This document shows positions 1 to 7,919 of a DNA stretch of 64,000 bases, one piece after another. The position numbers were made by a program, and so were the translations under genes. Source of the stretch: an uncultured Litoreibacter sp. GTDB taxonomy: Bacteria; Pseudomonadota; Alphaproteobacteria; Rhodobacterales; Rhodobacteraceae. Position 1 is the first letter of the stretch; each line of letters opens with the position of its first letter. Location: the NCBI GenBank assembly GCA_947493265.1, contig CANLQL010000002.1, positions 434,001-498,000 on the forward strand, written 5' to 3'. The notes beneath the pieces are model-generated. The model was not told where the DNA came from. It searched no databases and was given only the letters and a program-made list of their open reading frames with translations.

Positions 1-1121
1 ATGAAAAGCAGTGTACCAACAACCGTCAGTAGAAGCGTCGATCCGACAACAATCGCAGCACGCCAGCCCATGAACAGGGCCAACACAATAACAACGATGC
101 CCACCGACATTGCCAGATTGACCAGAAAATCGTTCGACGCCTTCTCGACAACAAGGTGTTGTTGGTAGATCGGCTGAAGTTCAACACCCAACGGGATTTG
201 CGGGGCAAGCTCTGCCAGCTTGGCGTCAGCTCTGTGCCCGACATCAACGATGTTTTCAGACGACAATCCGGCGATCCCGAGGGTGAATGCCTCGGCGCCA
301 TTGTGGCGAATGATCAGGTCGGGGTTCTGTTCGCGCGCGCGAAACACATCGGCAAAGTCGAACAAGTTCAGGATTTCTCCGCCGACACCTACGGTCAGAC
401 CGGCGATCTCGCGAACACTGTCATTGCCTTCCGGTCCTTGGATCAGGGTACGTCCGTCGGCGCTTTGCAACGACCCGCCATCGGTGACGGTATCGGCATT
501 GGCAATCGCGTTCTGAATTGCCGATGGTGGCACGTTTTGGTTTGTGCTGATCACCAGATCTGGCTGCACGTAAATGACTTCGTTTGGCAGGCCTGACAGG
601 TTCACATCCGCCACGCCTGAGACGGTCAAAAGCTCCCGCCTGAGAAAGGTTGCAAGCTCGTAGATTTCCGCGTCCGAATAACCCGGTGCAGTGACCGCAT
701 AATATATTCCGAACACGTCGCCAAAGCCGTCATTCACAAATGGCTGACCTGCACCACTGGGCAAGCGCGCGCTGCCAACCCGGTTGCGCAATTTTGTCCA
801 GATTTGCGGCAGCTCGGTGCCGTCATATTGGTCCTTCATGTCGACAGTTATCCAAGACAGGCCCGGTTGGTTCATGGACCGAACCTCTTTGACCTCGGCC
901 ATTTTCTGGATTTCCGATTCAATCGGTTCGGAGACTTCGCGCGCCACTTGCTGCGCGTCTGACCCGGGGTACTGCGTCACCACGACGGCGGTTTTGATTG
1001 TGAAGGCGGGGTCTTCTAGGCGGCCCAGCGAAAAGAACCCCCAGATGCCCCCCAATAGGCAGCCAAGAATGATGATCCAGGTCAGGATCGGACGGTCAAT
1101 GGACAGGCGCGCAATATTCAT
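1..1121 (-). CDS. RND efflux transporter permease (HAE1/AcrB-like), 3' end cut by window
   Basis: Inner-membrane permease of a proton-driven tripartite efflux pump. About 373 N-terminal residues are visible. A first membrane helix lies near residues 10-30, followed by a long periplasmic porter region with the family stretch TQYPGSDAQQVAREVSEPIE. A second helix group begins near residue 335 (LAMSVGIVVIVLALFMGW). The ATG at 1121 sits 9 bases after the stop of the adaptor gene, so the two form an operon. The remaining two thirds lie outside the window. Substrate cannot be told from sequence. Confidence 0.88.
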   Translation of the reverse strand, partial: MNIARLSIDRPILTWIIILGCLLGGIWGFFSLGRLEDPAFTIKTAVVVTQYPGSDAQQVAREVSEPIESEIQKMAEVKEVRSMNQPGLSWITVDMKDQYDGTELPQIWTKLRNRVGSARLPSGAGQPFVNDGFGDVFGIYYAVTAPGYSDAEIYELATFLRRELLTVSGVADVNLSGLPNEVIYVQPDLVISTNQNVPPSAIQNAIANADTVTDGGSLQSADGRTLIQGPEGNDSVREIAGLTVGVGGEILNLFDFADVFRAREQNPDLIIRHNGAEAFTLGIAGLSSENIVDVGHRADAKLAELAPQIPLGVELQPIYQQHLVVEKASNDFLVNLAMSVGIVVIVLALFMGWRAAIVVGSTLLLTVVGTLLF

Positions 1122-1130
1122 GAGGCGCGC

Positions 1131-2168
1131 TTAATTCGAAAAGCCGGTGAAGCGCAAAACCCGCTCCCCGTCAGATAGAAGGTTGGCACCGCTGGCGACG
1201 ACCTCCTGGCCAACCTCAAGCCCGCCGATGACATCAACCAATCCGTTTGGGCTGGGTGTGATCGTAACCTCCACGGCGCTTACGGTACCTTCGTTCTCTG
1301 TGTCAGGTTCGAAAACCATCACAATCGGGGTCCCGTCATTGCGCGTGATCACTGCTGAGTTTGGAATGCGCAGCGTTTCGGGGCCGCCAAAGAGCGTGGC
1401 GAAGACGGTAACCGAAGAGCCTGGCAGAATCACAAGGTTCTCAGGCGGTTGCATGCCAAGCGTGATCTGAAATGTTTGGCCCACTTGGGACGTTTCGGCA
1501 TTAAATTCCCGGGTTTCGAGTTTGAAGCGGTCCTCGCTGGACGGAAACTTCGCCCAAAGTTCGACATCTGGATCGCGACCTGCCCGCTGGAACAGAACTT
1601 CGGGCACGTCAATTTCGACCCGCAGTTCCGACATGTCATGCAGGCGGGCAACCGGGGTACCAGCAGCAATCGTGGAAAACTTGGCGACATTTCGTGCAGC
1701 GACGAGAGCGTCGAAAGGGGCCATCAGCTTGGCATCGTTCAGAGACCGCCGGGCATTCCTGACCGCGATTTCGGCCAATTTTGTCTGTGTTTCTGCGTCA
1801 TCAACAGTGACTTGGCTGACCGAACTTCCCTGAAGTTTTTGCAACCGCTCCAATGTGCGGTCGGCTTGGTCTTTTTGCACCAATGCTTGGTCCAGCGCGA
1901 TCTCAAACGGCTCCAGATCAAGCTGGGCGATGGTTGCGCCCTCGGCGACCGGCTCCCCTTCGACAATCGGGATATCAATAACCTGTCCGCCGACCTGAAA
2001 AGCCAGATCTACAGTCTCTTTAGCGGCGACATGGCCAAAAAACTGTCGCGTGATTTCTGATTTGCTGGTGGTTACTTCAACCAGCTTGACCAGTTTCAGA
2101 TTTTCCTGGGCGGCGGCTGGTGCGGCGATGCTCAGAGCAAGAATTGCAAATCTGAGGGCTTGGAACAT
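1131..2168 (-). CDS. RND efflux periplasmic adaptor subunit (HlyD/membrane-fusion family)
   Basis: Links the RND permease to an outer-membrane channel. The 345-residue protein opens with a signal peptide (MFQALRFAILALSIAAPAAAQ), then a barrel-sandwich hybrid region (VGGQVIDIPIVEGEPV) interrupted by a coiled-coil hairpin around residues 90-140, then the second lipoyl half and beta-barrel. The ATG at 2168 is chosen over an upstream TTG at 2180 because GGAG lies about 7 bases before it and the signal peptide starts there. It is first in an operon with the downstream permease. No TolC-like gene or regulator is adjacent. Confidence 0.9.
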   Translation of the reverse strand: MFQALRFAILALSIAAPAAAQENLKLVKLVEVTTSKSEITRQFFGHVAAKETVDLAFQVGGQVIDIPIVEGEPVAEGATIAQLDLEPFEIALDQALVQKDQADRTLERLQKLQGSSVSQVTVDDAETQTKLAEIAVRNARRSLNDAKLMAPFDALVAARNVAKFSTIAAGTPVARLHDMSELRVEIDVPEVLFQRAGRDPDVELWAKFPSSEDRFKLETREFNAETSQVGQTFQITLGMQPPENLVILPGSSVTVFATLFGGPETLRIPNSAVITRNDGTPIVMVFEPDTENEGTVSAVEVTITPSPNGLVDVIGGLEVGQEVVASGANLLSDGERVLRFTGFSN

Positions 2169-2278
2169 GGAAAACTCCAAAAATACTGGCTGGAAATCTG
2201 CGCAACTAACGAAAGAAGTGGGAACAGTCTATTCTGGTCACACGATAATCGGTACTTGGAAAACGCTAACATCGATAG

Positions 2279-2307
2279 CCGCCGCCGACAACAATGGTCA
2301 GCGGCGG
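2279..2307 (-). terminator. GC-rich hairpin downstream of the SRPBCC gene
   Basis: An 11-bp stem (CCGCCGCCGAC / GTCAGCGGCGG on the plus strand) encloses a 7-base loop. Its one imperfect position is C-A on the plus strand but a G-U wobble in minus-strand RNA, so the hairpin fits transcripts ending after the SRPBCC stop at 2330. No T-tract follows, so it is either a weak terminator or a 3'-end stabiliser. Confidence 0.4.
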
Positions 2308-2329
2308 GTTGCGCGTGTTTTCCGGAGTT

Positions 2330-2812
2330 TCAGCCTGTCGCGAGAAACGCGTTCAGTTTGTCAAACGCTTGCGTCCAACCGCCACCACCGGCAGAGCCTT
2401 CCGGCACGCCCACATGGACCATGACCATGCGGGTTTTCCCGTCTTCTTCGCTAAGCTCAACTATGACTTCTGTGATATCGGGAAATCCATCTGGCATGCC
2501 CATATCCTTGGGTGAGATGATCGTCCCGTCCTCGGTGCACATGCTTTCGGTGTAAACCAACCGGTGCGGCGCGTTGACTTCCTTGTAGACCCCTTTGAAA
2601 AACATCTGCATGTGACGCTCAGGCGTGCGCATTTCCATGCAGATTCTGCGTTCGCCACCAACAGTGACATCCATTTCGGCGGTTGGGACGGACATGCCGT
2701 TTGGTCCGTACCACTGCCGAAACAAGTCGGGATCTGTCCACATGCGCCAGACCGTGTCGATGGGGGCATCGAAGACACGTTCAATCTTTACCCATTGTTG
2801 CGTGTCAGTCAT
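2330..2812 (-). CDS. SRPBCC (AHSA1-like) domain protein
   Basis: 160-residue START/Bet v1-fold protein of the AHSA1 type. It begins with the family signature ERVFDAPIDTVWRMWTDPD and carries a central beta-sheet region and a C-terminal helix (WTQAFDKLNAFLA). Such proteins bind small hydrophobic ligands; the ligand here is unknown. Its start overlaps the 3' end of the upstream ArsR gene by 8 bases, the common ArsR-SRPBCC pairing, so the two are co-transcribed and translationally coupled. The pair probably responds to one signal. Confidence 0.85.
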   Translation of the reverse strand: MTDTQQWVKIERVFDAPIDTVWRMWTDPDLFRQWYGPNGMSVPTAEMDVTVGGERRICMEMRTPERHMQMFFKGVYKEVNAPHRLVYTESMCTEDGTIISPKDMGMPDGFPDITEVIVELSEEDGKTRMVMVHVGVPEGSAGGGGWTQAFDKLNAFLATG

Positions 2813-3143
2813 GGCCCGTCTCCTTCATTTGGCTCAGCAGTGTTCCCATCATGTCAAAGCGGGCATCCCAGATATGGCGATACTGATCTGTCCAACTGAC
2901 GACGGCTTCCAAGGGGGCTGTGTTCAGTGTGCAGGGACGGAACTGCGCGTTTTGTCCCTGCGTGAGCAGGCCTGCATCTTGCAGCACGCGGATATGTTTC
3001 GAGATCGCCGGCAAAGACATATCGAAAGGTTCTGCCAGTTCCTTGACCGTCGCCTCGCCCGTTGCCAAGCGTGCAAGGATTGCCCGGCGTGTCGGGTTGG
3101 AAAGCGCCGCGAAGGCGCGGTCGAGTTGAGGATCGCTTTGCAT
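2805..3143 (-). CDS. ArsR-family winged-helix transcriptional regulator
   Basis: 112-residue repressor-type regulator. The winged helix-turn-helix covers most of the protein (ALSNPTRRAILARLATGEAT, then LPAISKHIRVLQDAGLL as recognition region). No metal-binding Cys cluster is evident, so it is probably not a metal sensor but of the group that pairs with AHSA1 proteins. An in-frame GTG at 3149 is possible, but the ATG at 3143 is preferred. A set of inverted TTAATAAACC-type half-sites lies just upstream, which suggests autoregulation. Confidence 0.85.
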   Translation of the reverse strand: MQSDPQLDRAFAALSNPTRRAILARLATGEATVKELAEPFDMSLPAISKHIRVLQDAGLLTQGQNAQFRPCTLNTAPLEAVVSWTDQYRHIWDARFDMMGTLLSQMKETGHD

Positions 3144-3150
3144 TCTCACT

Positions 3151-3190
3151 TTAATAAACCGTATGGTTAATTAAGCAAGTGGTTTATTAA
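3151..3190. promoter_or_regulatory. Probable ArsR operator: three TTAATAAACC-type half-sites
   Basis: TTAATAAACC at 3151-3160 faces GGTTAATTAA at 3165-3174 (9 of 10 positions complementary, 4-base spacer) and a perfect partner GGTTTATTAA at 3181-3190. The array begins right at the arsR-type gene start, the expected place for an autoregulatory operator. Assignment to that regulator is inference. Confidence 0.55.
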
Positions 3191-3209
3191 TGTTCAGGTT
3201 TCATCCTGG

Positions 3210-4352
3210 CTATCCGACGCGGCGGCCTTGGCACCATGTTCCGCGCAGAAGTGGTGTTGTCCCAAGCCTTGTGACCCGCAGAACATCGCCGCGTTGACCG
3301 ATGGCAAGTTGCCCACGGTCTTGAAGTCCGCCGGCTTTCGCGGGGTTTTGTGTAACACTTGCAATCGCGCGGGGCAGGTCGTCCCAAAGATCAGCAAGCG
3401 TAAACGCCGACATCAGCAGGGCCGATGGCACGTAGTCGGACGAAATAATGTCCAAAAGGTCGGCCTTCGCCAGATCCATCGCCGACACATTGCCCGAATG
3501 TGACCCGCCGCGCACAATATTGGGTGCCCCCATCATCACTGAAATATCTTGCGCGCGGCAAGCCTCTGCTGCGTCTTTCGTGGTTGGAAATTCCGCGAAA
3601 TGCACGCCGTTTGCTTTCGATGTCTGCACATGTTCGGCGGTCGTGTCGTCATGGCTGGCCAGAACCGCGCCGTAGCGTTTTGCCTCCTCTAATGCACCGG
3701 CTTGGTGCTTCTCACCATAGAGACTTTGCAGGCGTTTGAGGTTGACGACATGATCTTTGAAGTCGTCGTCACTCATCCCGCGCTTCTTGGTGACATAGGT
3801 TTTCAAAGCGGACATGTCGCGGAACTGCCGTTGACCCGGGGTGTGGTCCATCAGGCTGACGATGCCGACGCGATCTTCCGGGCCAAATTCGGCCATTTCT
3901 TCCAGAAGGGTTTCTGAACAGACCTCGGCCCGCAGATGCAGGAAATGGCTGATGCGGAAGTAACCGGCGGCGCGGGCTTCCAAAAGCTCATTGGCCAGAC
4001 CGCGTGCATAGGCCTTGTAGCGGGCCTTGGTGTTGTGGATGGAGCCGACGCGCAAGGCGTCGAACACTGTCGTGATCCCGGTCGAAGCCAGCTCTGCGTC
4101 GTGGGCGATCAGCGCGGGCAGATGCGGCCAATGCACTTCCGGACGCGGTTCCATATGACGCTCCAGATTGTCGGTGTGCAGTTCAACCAGCCCGGGCATC
4201 ACCAGATCACCTTCGCAATCCATCGCGCCGGCTGGAATATCTGCGTCTTGGACGATGTCGGTGATGGTGCCATCGGTGATCGTCACGCACCCGGTGACAA
4301 CTTCGTCTGGCAGAACCAATTTGGCATTGGCCAAGCAGATCGTGCCTGACAT
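3210..4352 (-). CDS. phnM: Alpha-D-ribose 1-methylphosphonate 5-triphosphate diphosphatase
   Basis: Amidohydrolase that removes pyrophosphate from ribose 1-alkylphosphonate 5-triphosphate in the C-P lyase pathway. At 380 residues it is near the usual size. It shows the metal-binding HTDN motif (MPGLVELHTDNLERH), the conserved ASTGITTVFDALRVG segment, and a late SSDYVPSALL stretch. The ATG at 4352 gives an N-terminus like that of other PhnM proteins; an upstream in-frame ATG at 4403 would overlap the divergent gene's start. It is separated from phnN by the oppositely oriented DUF1045 gene, so it probably needs its own promoter inside that gene. Confidence 0.92.
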   Translation of the reverse strand: MSGTICLANAKLVLPDEVVTGCVTITDGTITDIVQDADIPAGAMDCEGDLVMPGLVELHTDNLERHMEPRPEVHWPHLPALIAHDAELASTGITTVFDALRVGSIHNTKARYKAYARGLANELLEARAAGYFRISHFLHLRAEVCSETLLEEMAEFGPEDRVGIVSLMDHTPGQRQFRDMSALKTYVTKKRGMSDDDFKDHVVNLKRLQSLYGEKHQAGALEEAKRYGAVLASHDDTTAEHVQTSKANGVHFAEFPTTKDAAEACRAQDISVMMGAPNIVRGGSHSGNVSAMDLAKADLLDIISSDYVPSALLMSAFTLADLWDDLPRAIASVTQNPAKAGGLQDRGQLAIGQRGDVLRVTRLGTTPLLRGTWCQGRRVG

Positions 4353-4401
4353 GGTCTTGTCATGTAAATCTGTCAAATCGGCGGGACTGAAAGGTGAGTT
4401 C

Positions 4402-5073
4402 ATGTCATTTACTCGTTTTGCGATCTATTATTTGCCGCCCGACGGCGCATTTGCGACCTTCGGTGCGTCGTGGCTTGGATGGGATGTCGCGCGTGGAGAA
4501 CCAGCCCGGCATTTCGACTTGCCCGGGCTTGATGATGTGACCGTGACGCCGCGCAAATACGGCTTCCACGGAACTCTGAAAGCGCCGTTTCGCCTTGCCG
4601 ACGGGTGCAGTCAGGCGGGACTGGAACACGCGGTTGGCGCGCTTGCGACGCAGGTCGCGCCCGCTGTTTGTGCTGGTTTGCAGCTTTCCACTTTGGGGAA
4701 TTTTCTGGCGCTTACGCCTGTCGGGGATATGTCCGGGCTCTGCGATATTGCAACCGCCTGTGTGACCAAGCTGGACCAGTTTCGGGCACCCCCCGGACCT
4801 GCCGAACTTGCGCGCCGTCGTGCGGCCGACCTTAGCCCAAGGCAGGACGAGATGCTGGTCCGCTGGGGATACCCCTATGTGATGGAGGAATTTCGGTACC
4901 ACATGACACTTTCGGGCAAGCTCGATCCGGACGCGTTGGCGCATTGGCAGGACCGTGCCGCGGAAACCCTGCCTGACTTGCCCGCGCCGTTCGAGATAGG
5001 CAGCATCGCCCTGGCGGGAGAGCGGGACGGCGGCGCGTTTGAGTTGATCCATCGCTACGCCCTCACAGGTTGA
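4402..5073 (+). CDS. DUF1045 phosphonate-metabolism protein, 2H-phosphoesterase-like
   Basis: 223-residue protein of the family regularly found in C-P lyase clusters. Two H-x-T motifs are visible, FHGTLKAPF near residue 55 and YHMTLSGKL near residue 170, which are the catalytic signature of 2H phosphoesterases that open cyclic phosphates. AAGGTGAG sits just before the ATG at 4402. It is the only plus-strand gene between phnN and phnM, and its 3' end overlaps phnN by 19 bases. Since no phnP is present, it is a candidate for opening the cyclic ribose phosphate released by C-P lyase; this role is inferred. Confidence 0.82.
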   Translation: MSFTRFAIYYLPPDGAFATFGASWLGWDVARGEPARHFDLPGLDDVTVTPRKYGFHGTLKAPFRLADGCSQAGLEHAVGALATQVAPAVCAGLQLSTLGNFLALTPVGDMSGLCDIATACVTKLDQFRAPPGPAELARRRAADLSPRQDEMLVRWGYPYVMEEFRYHMTLSGKLDPDALAHWQDRAAETLPDLPAPFEIGSIALAGERDGGAFELIHRYALTG

Positions 5074-5600
5074 AGCGCCGCAAGCGCTGATTGGACGGTT
5101 TCATCCAGAGGACCGTCATTTGAGATATCGATGACATGCATCCCCTCAGGAAACGGATGCGGAACGCGGGTTAGGCGGCGTTCGATCTCTTTGGTGCTTT
5201 CCCGACCTCGGGCCGACAAGCGTTTTGCCAAGGTCGCGGGGGCCGCCGTTATGTTCAGAACACACAAATCAGGAAAGACCGCTGCCGCGTCCGGCAACGC
5301 GCCGCGCGATAGGTTGGCAAGACAGTGCGCCCCGTTTTGAACGTCGTTCCGAACCTTGGCGGGGATGCCGTATCGCAGACCGTGCGCGCCCCAATGAATA
5401 CAGAACGCGCCGCGTTCTACCGCACGCTCAAACGCGTCGGGGGGCATCGCATCATAATCCTCTCCGCCCAATTCAGGCGCACGGGTAATCGCGCGCCGGA
5501 CAAACTGGATTTGCGGTGCGGACGCAACGATACCGGCCATAACGCTGTCCTTGCCAACGCCAGAGGGACCCACAACAGCAATAAGACGGCCTGTCGTCAT
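5055..5600 (-). CDS. phnN: Ribose 1,5-bisphosphokinase
   Basis: Converts ribose 1,5-bisphosphate to PRPP, the last step of phosphonate breakdown before nucleotide metabolism. The 181-residue protein has a P-loop at its N-terminus (VVGPSGVGKDS) and a guanylate-kinase-like fold (AITRAPELGGEDYDAM, lid arginines in SARGRESTKEIERRL). Its ATG overlaps the phnL stop as ATGA, indicating translational coupling. It is last in the phnG-N operon, and its tail overlaps the convergent DUF1045 gene. Confidence 0.92.
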   Translation of the reverse strand: MTTGRLIAVVGPSGVGKDSVMAGIVASAPQIQFVRRAITRAPELGGEDYDAMPPDAFERAVERGAFCIHWGAHGLRYGIPAKVRNDVQNGAHCLANLSRGALPDAAAVFPDLCVLNITAAPATLAKRLSARGRESTKEIERRLTRVPHPFPEGMHVIDISNDGPLDETVQSALAALQPVRA

Positions 5601-6280
5601 GCGGCCGCCACCGGTGTGAAACAGGTGACATCGATCTCCCGGTCGCAAACGCGGTCCCGTGCGGCGGCGTCGTGGAAAATCCCGGCAATTGCCGCACCAC
5701 GCGCTTTGGCCTGTTCGATCAGTTGCAATACGACCTCCCGGTTTTTGGGGTCAAGGCTGGCTGTCGGTTCATCAAGCAGCATTGCGGGGTATGTATGGGC
5801 AAATCCACGTGCGATATTGACGCGCTGCTGCTCCCCGCCGGAAAAAGTCGTGGGCGACAGCCCCCACAATCCTTGCGGAATATTCAGGTCCGACAATAGC
5901 GTTGCGGCGCGGGCTTTGGCCTGATCTTCGGGTGTGCCCAATGCCAAAAGGGGCTCTGCCACGACATCAAGGGTCGGCACGCGGGGCACCACCCGCAGAA
6001 ACTGGCTGACATAGCCCAGATGCTCCCGGCGCAACTGGATGATTTGCCGTGGCGCTGCGGTGACAAGATCAACGCCGCCCACTTTGATAGCACCACTTTG
6101 GGCTTTGTAGTTGCCATAGATCATCCGCATCAACGTAGATTTCCCAGCCCCGGAGGCACCGGTCAGTGCCACGCATTCGCCGGGCTTGATGGAAAAGGAC
6201 ACATCGGTCAGCACTTCGATAACGGCGGCACCCTGATTGTGCAGCGTGAAGGTTTTGGACACGTTTTCAAGTTCAATCAT
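5597..6280 (-). CDS. phnL: C-P lyase complex ABC-type protein PhnL
   Basis: ATP-binding-cassette protein of the C-P lyase system; with PhnGHI it serves ribosyl transfer to the phosphonate. 227 residues with Walker A GASGAGKST, signature FSGGEQQR and Walker B MLLDEPTASLDP. GAGGTG lies 4 bases before the ATG at 6280; a TTG at 6292 is in frame but less likely. Downstream it is coupled to phnN by ATGA overlap. Related to transporter ATPases but clearly PhnL by context and sequence. Confidence 0.93.
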   Translation of the reverse strand: MIELENVSKTFTLHNQGAAVIEVLTDVSFSIKPGECVALTGASGAGKSTLMRMIYGNYKAQSGAIKVGGVDLVTAAPRQIIQLRREHLGYVSQFLRVVPRVPTLDVVAEPLLALGTPEDQAKARAATLLSDLNIPQGLWGLSPTTFSGGEQQRVNIARGFAHTYPAMLLDEPTASLDPKNREVVLQLIEQAKARGAAIAGIFHDAAARDRVCDREIDVTCFTPVAAA

Positions 6281-6288
6281 GGCGCACC

Positions 6289-7065
6289 TCAAACCTGCAG
6301 GACAGAGCTGACAAGCAGCTGTGTATAGGGATGTTGCGGATCGTCGAGAACCTGATCGGTGAGCCCGGCCTCCACAACGCGACCTGATTTCATCACCATC
6401 AGGCGATCCGCCAAAAGCCGAACCACCGCCAGATCATGCGTCACGATAATCGCGGACAGTCCCATGTTGCGCACCAGCCCGCGCAACAAATCCAACAGCC
6501 GTGCCTGCACAGACACATCAAGACCGCCGGTCGGTTCGTCCATGAAGACCAGTCGCGGCCCGGTCACCAGATTTCGCGCAATTTGCAGGCGCTGCTGCAT
6601 ACCGCCTGAAAATGTCGTCGGCCGATCATCGATGCGTGTTGTATCGATTTCGACGCGCTGCAGCCAGTCCTCGGCTTGCGTGCGGATATCCGCGTAGTTT
6701 CGGGCACCCACCGCCATCAACCGTTCGCCAACATTTCCGCCAGCACTGACGCCCATGCGCAGGCCGTCGCGGGCGTGTTGATGCACAAAGGCCCAATCCG
6801 TGCGCCCCAGCATCCGCCGCCCTGGTTCTGACATTTGGATCGTGTCGCGCAGACCCTCGGCGCGGGTGTCAAAGAAGACCTCTCCGTGATCAGGATCAAG
6901 ATGACCGGCCAAGCAGTTGAGAAGCGTTGATTTTCCTGACCCGCTTTCGCCGACAATCCCCATGACCTCGCCCGGGAAAAGGTCGAATGTTACATCCGTG
7001 CAGCCGATATGTGCGCCGTAGTGTTTCGCCAATCCGCGAACGGACAGAAGTGCAGTATCCCTCAT
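6289..7065 (-). CDS. phnK: C-P lyase complex ABC-type protein PhnK
   Basis: 258-residue ATP-binding-cassette protein that docks on PhnJ in the C-P lyase core complex. It has Walker A GESGSGKST, signature TFSGGMQQRLQIAR and Walker B LVFMDEPTGGLDVS, with the oligopeptide-transporter-like tail PQHPYTQLLVSSV. The start at 7065 overlaps the phnJ stop as ATGA and places the ATP-binding fold at the N-terminus. The gap to phnL is only 8 bases. Confidence 0.93.
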   Translation of the reverse strand: MRDTALLSVRGLAKHYGAHIGCTDVTFDLFPGEVMGIVGESGSGKSTLLNCLAGHLDPDHGEVFFDTRAEGLRDTIQMSEPGRRMLGRTDWAFVHQHARDGLRMGVSAGGNVGERLMAVGARNYADIRTQAEDWLQRVEIDTTRIDDRPTTFSGGMQQRLQIARNLVTGPRLVFMDEPTGGLDVSVQARLLDLLRGLVRNMGLSAIIVTHDLAVVRLLADRLMVMKSGRVVEAGLTDQVLDDPQHPYTQLLVSSVLQV

Positions 7066-7919
7066 GCCGCGTCCTTTCCGCGATGACCTGATGCTTGTCG
7101 GTCTTCGCAATAGTCCGTGTCCGAGCAGACAAACATCCGCCCGCCGGCATCGTCGGTAATCACCTCATCAAGATAGCTGTTTTCCGCCCCGCAAAGCCCG
7201 CACGGGTGGTCGGCCTTCGACGGGTCAAACGGGTGGTCTTCGAAATCGAGACTGACGACCTTCGTGTATGGCGGCAAGGCATAGATGCGCTGCTCACGCC
7301 CGGCCCCGAACAATTGGATCGCCGGGTTGTCGCCCAGCTTCGGGTTGTCGAATTTCGGAATGGGGGACGGGTCCATGACATAACGTGCCTCCACGGTGAC
7401 AGGATAGGCGTAGGCAGTCGCGATATGTCCGTGGCGGCTGATATCTTCGTAAAGCTTCACATGCATTAGACCGTACTCTTCAAGGCTGTGCATTTTCCGG
7501 GTCTCGCTTTCGCGCGGTTCCAAAAACCGAAGCGGCTCAGGAATTGGGACCTGATAGACAAGAATTTGCCCTTCGCTCAGGGCCACTTCGGGGATGCGGT
7601 GGCGGGTCTGGATAACTGTGGCGTCTTCCGTTTTTGTCGTGGTTTCGACATTGGCGGTCCGTTCGAAAAAGCTGCGGATTGAGACGGCGTTGGTTGTGTC
7701 ATCAGCCCCTTGATCGATTACTTTGAAACGATCCTCAGGCGTCAGAACCGCGGCTGAGACCTGAACGCCGCCTGTGCCCCATCCATAGGGCATCGGCATC
7801 TCGCGGCTGGCGAAGGGAACCTGGTAGCCCGGCACCGCCAGACCCTTTAGGATCGCACGCCGGATCATTCGCTTGGTCTGTTCATCAAGATAGGCGAAAT
7901 TATACGCTTGATCGGTCAT
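7062..7919 (-). CDS. phnJ: C-P lyase catalytic subunit (radical SAM alpha-D-ribose 1-methylphosphonate 5-phosphate C-P lyase)
   Basis: Cleaves the carbon-phosphorus bond using an unusual radical-SAM [4Fe-4S] centre. The 285-residue protein carries four cysteines at 240, 243, 265 and 271 with spacing C-x2-C-x21-C-x5-C, the exact pattern known for PhnJ. The N-terminal part (FAYLDEQTKRMIRRAILKGL) is typical. Coupled by ATGA overlaps to phnI before it and phnK after it. The cysteine set is intact, so the enzyme should be active. Confidence 0.96.
   Translation of the reverse strand: MTDQAYNFAYLDEQTKRMIRRAILKGLAVPGYQVPFASREMPMPYGWGTGGVQVSAAVLTPEDRFKVIDQGADDTTNAVSIRSFFERTANVETTTKTEDATVIQTRHRIPEVALSEGQILVYQVPIPEPLRFLEPRESETRKMHSLEEYGLMHVKLYEDISRHGHIATAYAYPVTVEARYVMDPSPIPKFDNPKLGDNPAIQLFGAGREQRIYALPPYTKVVSLDFEDHPFDPSKADHPCGLCGAENSYLDEVITDDAGGRMFVCSDTDYCEDRQASGHRGKDAA

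Noticed and set aside
1449-2060. Long plus-strand open frame opposite the RND adaptor
   Set aside because: It is the complement of a clear HlyD-family gene and shows no protein-like features of its own; the same holds for other long antisense frames such as 26093-27277 and 33732-35033.
4357-4376. TTGTCAT and CTGTCAA near the phnM/DUF1045 starts, like a Pho box
   Set aside because: The two halves are offset by 13 bases, not 11, and the site is too close to the DUF1045 start to place a normal promoter.
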